Origin: JAAXHV01 sp965207165
Lineage (GTDB): Bacteria; Pseudomonadota; Gammaproteobacteria; Eutrophobiales; Eutrophobiaceae
Assembly (NCBI GenBank): GCA_965207165.1
Contig: OZ242265.1
Location: forward strand, 930,001 to 994,000
DNA length: 64,000 bases
Direction of reading: 5' to 3'
Of this stretch, positions 61,554 through 64,000 are shown piece after piece. How positions within the stretch are numbered: position 1 is the first letter of the stretch; every line of letters starts with the position of its first letter. The notes beneath the pieces were generated by a model. That model saw nothing but the letters and a program-made list of their open reading frames with translations, was not told where the DNA came from and searched no databases. The position numbers and the translations under genes are program-made.

Positions 61554-61818
61554 TTTACTATCATGGCAGCTTTCCTTACAAAATTTCTATGTCAGTAAGG
61601 TATGAATGTCAACTATGGAGTAATCATCTGATAGCAATTGGATTGACTATCCCCTGTACAGCGCCTCTCAGCTTTGGTATTCCCAGTACGAACAGGAATT
61701 CGTAGACCGTATCTCCGTGAAGCGCTCTTGTATCCATATGTTCCAGTATGTAAACGCCGTTTTTAGTCAGAAGTTCCTGGTGTACAGGGGCGATCTCCCG
61801 GTAGGTTGCCGGATGTGC
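61554..61818. repeat. Direct repeat, right copy
   Basis: This copy aligns gap-free to 58710-58974. It includes a copy of the antitoxin promoter and its first codons (ATGATAGTAAA on the minus strand), then the true 3' end of the intact cyclase. The antitoxin and toxin bodies are missing on this side. The bases next to the repeat, toward the HEPN stop, are unrelated to the left copy. Confidence 0.9.
61584..61612 (-). promoter_or_regulatory. Orphan copy of the toxin-antitoxin promoter, antisense to the HEPN gene
   Basis: TTGACA (61607-61612) and TAGAAA (61584-61589), 17 bases apart, are the duplicated antitoxin promoter, and CCTTAC/GTAAGG arms are kept. Transcription would run leftward into the 3' end of the HEPN gene, through a chimeric 70-codon open frame (61352-61564) that starts with four antitoxin codons. 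No conserved protein is encoded there. Confidence 0.55.
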
Positions 61819-62613
61819 CTCAATCGTTCTGGCATCGATCCCGACCAGGATCACGCCTTTCCGTACCAGGTACCGCGCACCATCAACCCCCAGCCCGGGC
61901 TGTTTGCCCAGGTAAGTGTCCTTGTCACTCCAGAGTTTGGGAAGCCAGCCTGTGTGGAAGATAACGACATCGCCCTCTCGTATTTGAATACCCTGTGCTT
62001 TCGCCGCGCTGGCAATTTCTTCACTGTTGAATTCGGTGCCGGCGTCCAGGGAGTCGCGACCATAATATGTCGCCATGTCCAGTAAGACCCCGCGAGACAC
62101 AATGGGTGGCAGAGCTTCCATACCATATCGCAACAGACCACCAAGAGATAACACCTGGGATTCCGTCGCCCCGTTGTAATAAAGACGACCCATGCCGGCA
62201 TGACCCAGCCCATCGATTGTCGTCCCCAGCCCATCGTTGGTCAGAATTGTACTTTCATTGGCAGTAAAATTATTCGGCCCAAGCTCTACAGGGGTCATTG
62301 GATAGGTCTTTACCCTGTAAAACCGGCTGTGACGATCAGTTGATGACTCGTTCGTTTCTATTGCCAGTGAATACACCTTTCCTCGATCAATAAGTCTCGC
62401 CGCGTTCAGGACTATTTCATTGGAGAGGTTATTCAATGCACCAATCGTATCATCAGGACCGTACCTGGACGGGTACCACGAGGTCTCGGCAAAGGTTGCT
62501 GCCGGCAGCAAAACTGCAATAACCAACTTGACAAGATGACGAGTCCAATCAGTGTAACGGGGTATCGCTTTAAGCTGTTTGAAATAATGTGGAGTAATAT
62601 ATAAGGAAACCAT
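61624..62613 (-). CDS. Exported cyclase-family hydrolase (GTTIDGLGH variant)
   Basis: A 329-residue cyclase/KynB-superfamily protein. A hydrophobic stretch (LVKLVIAVLLPAATFAE, about 27-43) suggests a signal peptide, perhaps from a later start than the ATG at 62613. The metal motif reads LGTTIDGLGHAG: compared with HGTTHFDALGH of the gene at 36674, the first and central His are replaced or missing, though Asp and the last His remain. NPIAIR ends both types. It could use a different metal site or have another activity. Its 3' third is duplicated in the broken copy at 58780. It stands divergent from the exported protein at 62728. Confidence 0.87.
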   Translation of the reverse strand: MVSLYITPHYFKQLKAIPRYTDWTRHLVKLVIAVLLPAATFAETSWYPSRYGPDDTIGALNNLSNEIVLNAARLIDRGKVYSLAIETNESSTDRHSRFYRVKTYPMTPVELGPNNFTANESTILTNDGLGTTIDGLGHAGMGRLYYNGATESQVLSLGGLLRYGMEALPPIVSRGVLLDMATYYGRDSLDAGTEFNSEEIASAAKAQGIQIREGDVVIFHTGWLPKLWSDKDTYLGKQPGLGVDGARYLVRKGVILVGIDARTIEAHPATYREIAPVHQELLTKNGVYILEHMDTRALHGDTVYEFLFVLGIPKLRGAVQGIVNPIAIR

Positions 62614-62727
62614 CAGTCTTCTCCGGTCGGAATATGGCAGTGATTATCGAATATACGCGCATTACGATCATATTACAGATGAATGACGAACATGAGGTGG
62701 TTAAATGATGACCATGGGATATTCAAT

Positions 62728-63414
62728 ATGAGAGTGCAACCGATCGGATACTTGGTGCTAATACTGATTGCCAACGCTGGGGCTATTGCTGCAGATGATC
62801 CGGCTCGCAACTCCGGTAGCGCGGGTGAGTATCGCGGAGTCGTCAAACGGACGGAAATGACGCTCTGGTCGGCGTTGCTTACCGGCCCGGGAGGTGAGCG
62901 GGGCCTGGCTGTGATGTTCTTTCCGTCCGCCGAGCGCCAGGCGCAGGCGGACCGTCTCAGGAGTCTGACCGGAGCCCTGCTTGCCCCCGGGCAGGACAGG
63001 TGTAAGCTTGAGGATGCCTTCGAGCAGGTATACCGGCCCGGTGACGGCGTTCGTGCAGGCCTGGTGCTGGTGCAAGGCGCCTGGGAGCAACGGCCTGCTC
63101 TGAAAATGCGCCGCTATCCGGAAGGCTACTGGATGATAAACGACGAATACTCTTTTCTGCGCGGACGGGAATACATGGTCAAGGAAATAAGACTCGACTC
63201 CGGTACGGGTAAACTGGACTCACTTCAACTTACGCAAACAGGCTTCATCCAGAACTTCTTCGACAATCCCAGGTTGCGGCTCACCAGGAATGAAGCGGGG
63301 AACGCCGATGTTGAGCTGCTCGCGGATTACGTCAAGGCCAAATATGCCGCTCGGAATGCGCTGAATGCATTCTTCGAGAACATCCCGCAGAAGTCTGTGC
63401 TGCCCTGTCCCTGA
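62728..63414 (+). CDS. Exported protein of unknown function
   Basis: About 228 residues with a signal peptide from the ATG at 62728 (QPIGYLVLILIANAGAIAADD). An ATG at 62683 in the same frame would put 15 extra residues before it. The mature part is a mixed alpha/beta sequence with no family that I recognise. It has W-rich early (EMTLWSALLTGPGG) and Y-rich central segments (RRYPEGYWMINDEYSFLRGREYM), and a single Cys pair (CKLEDA and the CP at the C-terminus) that might form a disulfide. It ends 4 bases before the MFS start and is divergent from the cyclase, so it probably shares a transcript with the carrier. Confidence 0.7.
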   Translation: MRVQPIGYLVLILIANAGAIAADDPARNSGSAGEYRGVVKRTEMTLWSALLTGPGGERGLAVMFFPSAERQAQADRLRSLTGALLAPGQDRCKLEDAFEQVYRPGDGVRAGLVLVQGAWEQRPALKMRRYPEGYWMINDEYSFLRGREYMVKEIRLDSGTGKLDSLQLTQTGFIQNFFDNPRLRLTRNEAGNADVELLADYVKAKYAARNALNAFFENIPQKSVLPCP

Positions 63415-63417
63415 CAC

Positions 63418-64000
63418 GTGCAAAAACGCCATAACATCGTCCTGCTCTGTTTCTGCGCCGCGTTTATCTGCTATATCGACCGGGTAAACATATCGGTCGC
63501 CATTATTCCCATGCAGGAGGCCTTCGGCTGGTCGGATACCACCAAGGGGTTCGTGCTTTCCTCCTTTTTCATCGGTTACATGATCCTGCAAGCGCCCAGC
63601 GGTTGGCTGGCGAATAAAATCGGCGGCAAGTTTGTTCTTGGCTTTGCCGTGTTGTCATGGTCTGTCTTTACCATACTGACACCGGTTGCAGCGATGATAT
63701 CGCTTCCCCTGTTAATTGCTGTCCGCATCGCCATGGGTCTGGGTGAAGCGGCGATGTTCCCTGCCTCTTACAGTCTCTTTTCACGCTGGGTTCCCGAAGC
63801 TGAGCGCTCCCGTTCCATGGGGTTCCTGGCCAGCGGGATACCCCTGGGCACCTTGTTTGCGTTGACTACTACAGGCTGGATCGTGTCCCGTTACGGCTGG
63901 CCCTCCGTATTTTATACTTTTGGTCTGGCCGGTCTGGTCTGGGCTGTCTTCTGGTATTACAAGGCAACCAGTTATCCGGGCGAGCATCCCGGGATTACCG
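63418..64000 (+). CDS. MFS transporter, ACS-type (3' end cut by window edge)
   Basis: The frame from GTG at 63418 stays open to the window end (194 codons). The first half of a major facilitator is visible: helix 1 (HNIVLLCFCAAFICYIDRVN), then SSFFIGYMILQAPSGWLANKIGGK with the family A-like motif, RIAMGLGEAAMFPASYSLFSRW and PEAERSRSMGFLASG. This matches the anion:cation symporter branch (glucarate, hexuronate, sialate, phthalate-like carriers). It follows the unknown exported gene by 4 bases. The substrate is unknown and the C-terminal half lies outside the window. Confidence 0.9.
   Translation, partial: MQKRHNIVLLCFCAAFICYIDRVNISVAIIPMQEAFGWSDTTKGFVLSSFFIGYMILQAPSGWLANKIGGKFVLGFAVLSWSVFTILTPVAAMISLPLLIAVRIAMGLGEAAMFPASYSLFSRWVPEAERSRSMGFLASGIPLGTLFALTTTGWIVSRYGWPSVFYTFGLAGLVWAVFWYYKATSYPGEHPGIT

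Noticed and set aside
1..64000. tRNA, rRNA, CRISPR arrays, insertion sequences, phage genes
   Set aside because: None seen on reading both strands. No transposase or integrase motif and no regularly spaced repeats were found. A dedicated tRNA or RNA-family search was not possible.

Overview
The window looks like chromosomal DNA from a gammaproteobacterium, most likely a free-living or host-associated marine heterotroph. This rests on gene content: a SoeABC-type sulfite dehydrogenase, two TonB-dependent receptors, a BaeSR/Spy-type envelope-stress unit, a TRAP transporter, a sulfatase, a Na+/alanine-type symporter and several exported amidohydrolases. It is an inference, because no rRNA, tRNA or conserved housekeeping block is present. 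Coding density is high. I see no insertion sequence, prophage or CRISPR array. The only stretch over about 300 bases without an intact gene (58721-59032) holds a decayed gene.

Layout. 1-5440 (minus): soeA-soeB-soeC followed by a TauE/SafE-type exporter that runs off the left edge, a unit for sulfite oxidation and sulfite/sulfonate handling, with a perfect 24-bp palindrome and a TATAAT box in front of soeA. 5553-10422: exported YtcJ-type amidohydrolase, TonB-dependent receptor and divergent TetR regulator, with a likely operator over the receptor promoter. 10480-18297: a degradative-looking set: tandem ferredoxin-fold protein, two exported metallo-beta-lactamase-fold hydrolases, a PQQ-type beta-propeller, OsmC, an NTF2-like protein, a flavin monooxygenase fused to cytochrome b5, and the 3' remnant of a cytochrome P450. 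18310-20448: small DUF1640-like membrane protein, and an SDR coupled to an ERG4/ERG24-type sterol reductase. 20628-25028: compact four-gene unit of a histone-deacetylase-like hydrolase with a twin-arginine-like leader, a TupA-type oxyanion-binding protein, a Tat-exported BBE-type flavin oxidase and a LinD-like glutathione transferase. 25035-32765: class III aminotransferase, two-gene Na+/solute symporter, second YtcJ-type amidohydrolase and M1 aminopeptidase. 32875-38901 (minus): MFS carrier, cyclase, hyuA, hyuB.

39100-44807: molybdopterin oxidoreductase, a PrnB-family (indoleamine-dioxygenase superfamily) protein and a second TonB-dependent receptor. 45034-52220: GlpD-like flavoprotein, DctPQM TRAP transporter, formylglycine sulfatase and LysR regulator. 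52236-55320: a NRAMP-superfamily carrier lacking the canonical metal motifs and an AGCS symporter with an inserted soluble segment. 55366-58002: BaeR/BaeS-type two-component system divergent from a Spy/CpxP-like chaperone. 58105-62613: a small rearranged island with an AbrB/PIN toxin-antitoxin pair, a broken cyclase copy, an exported amidohydrolase, a nucleotidyltransferase/HEPN pair and an intact cyclase. It is bracketed by two 265-bp direct repeats that each carry the toxin-antitoxin promoter. The window ends with an unrecognised exported protein and the start of an MFS carrier.

The common theme is uptake, outer-membrane import and hydrolytic or oxidative breakdown of small organic molecules (amides, lactams, possibly aromatic, sterol-like or halogenated compounds), with sulfite disposal beside it. 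The most interesting items are the PrnB-like gene outside any visible pyrrolnitrin cluster, the LinD-like/HDAC-like/TupA/flavin oxidase unit, the flavin hydroxylase-cytochrome b5 fusion, the bacterial sterol-reductase pair, and the duplication that left an orphan toxin-antitoxin promoter aimed antisense into a HEPN gene.
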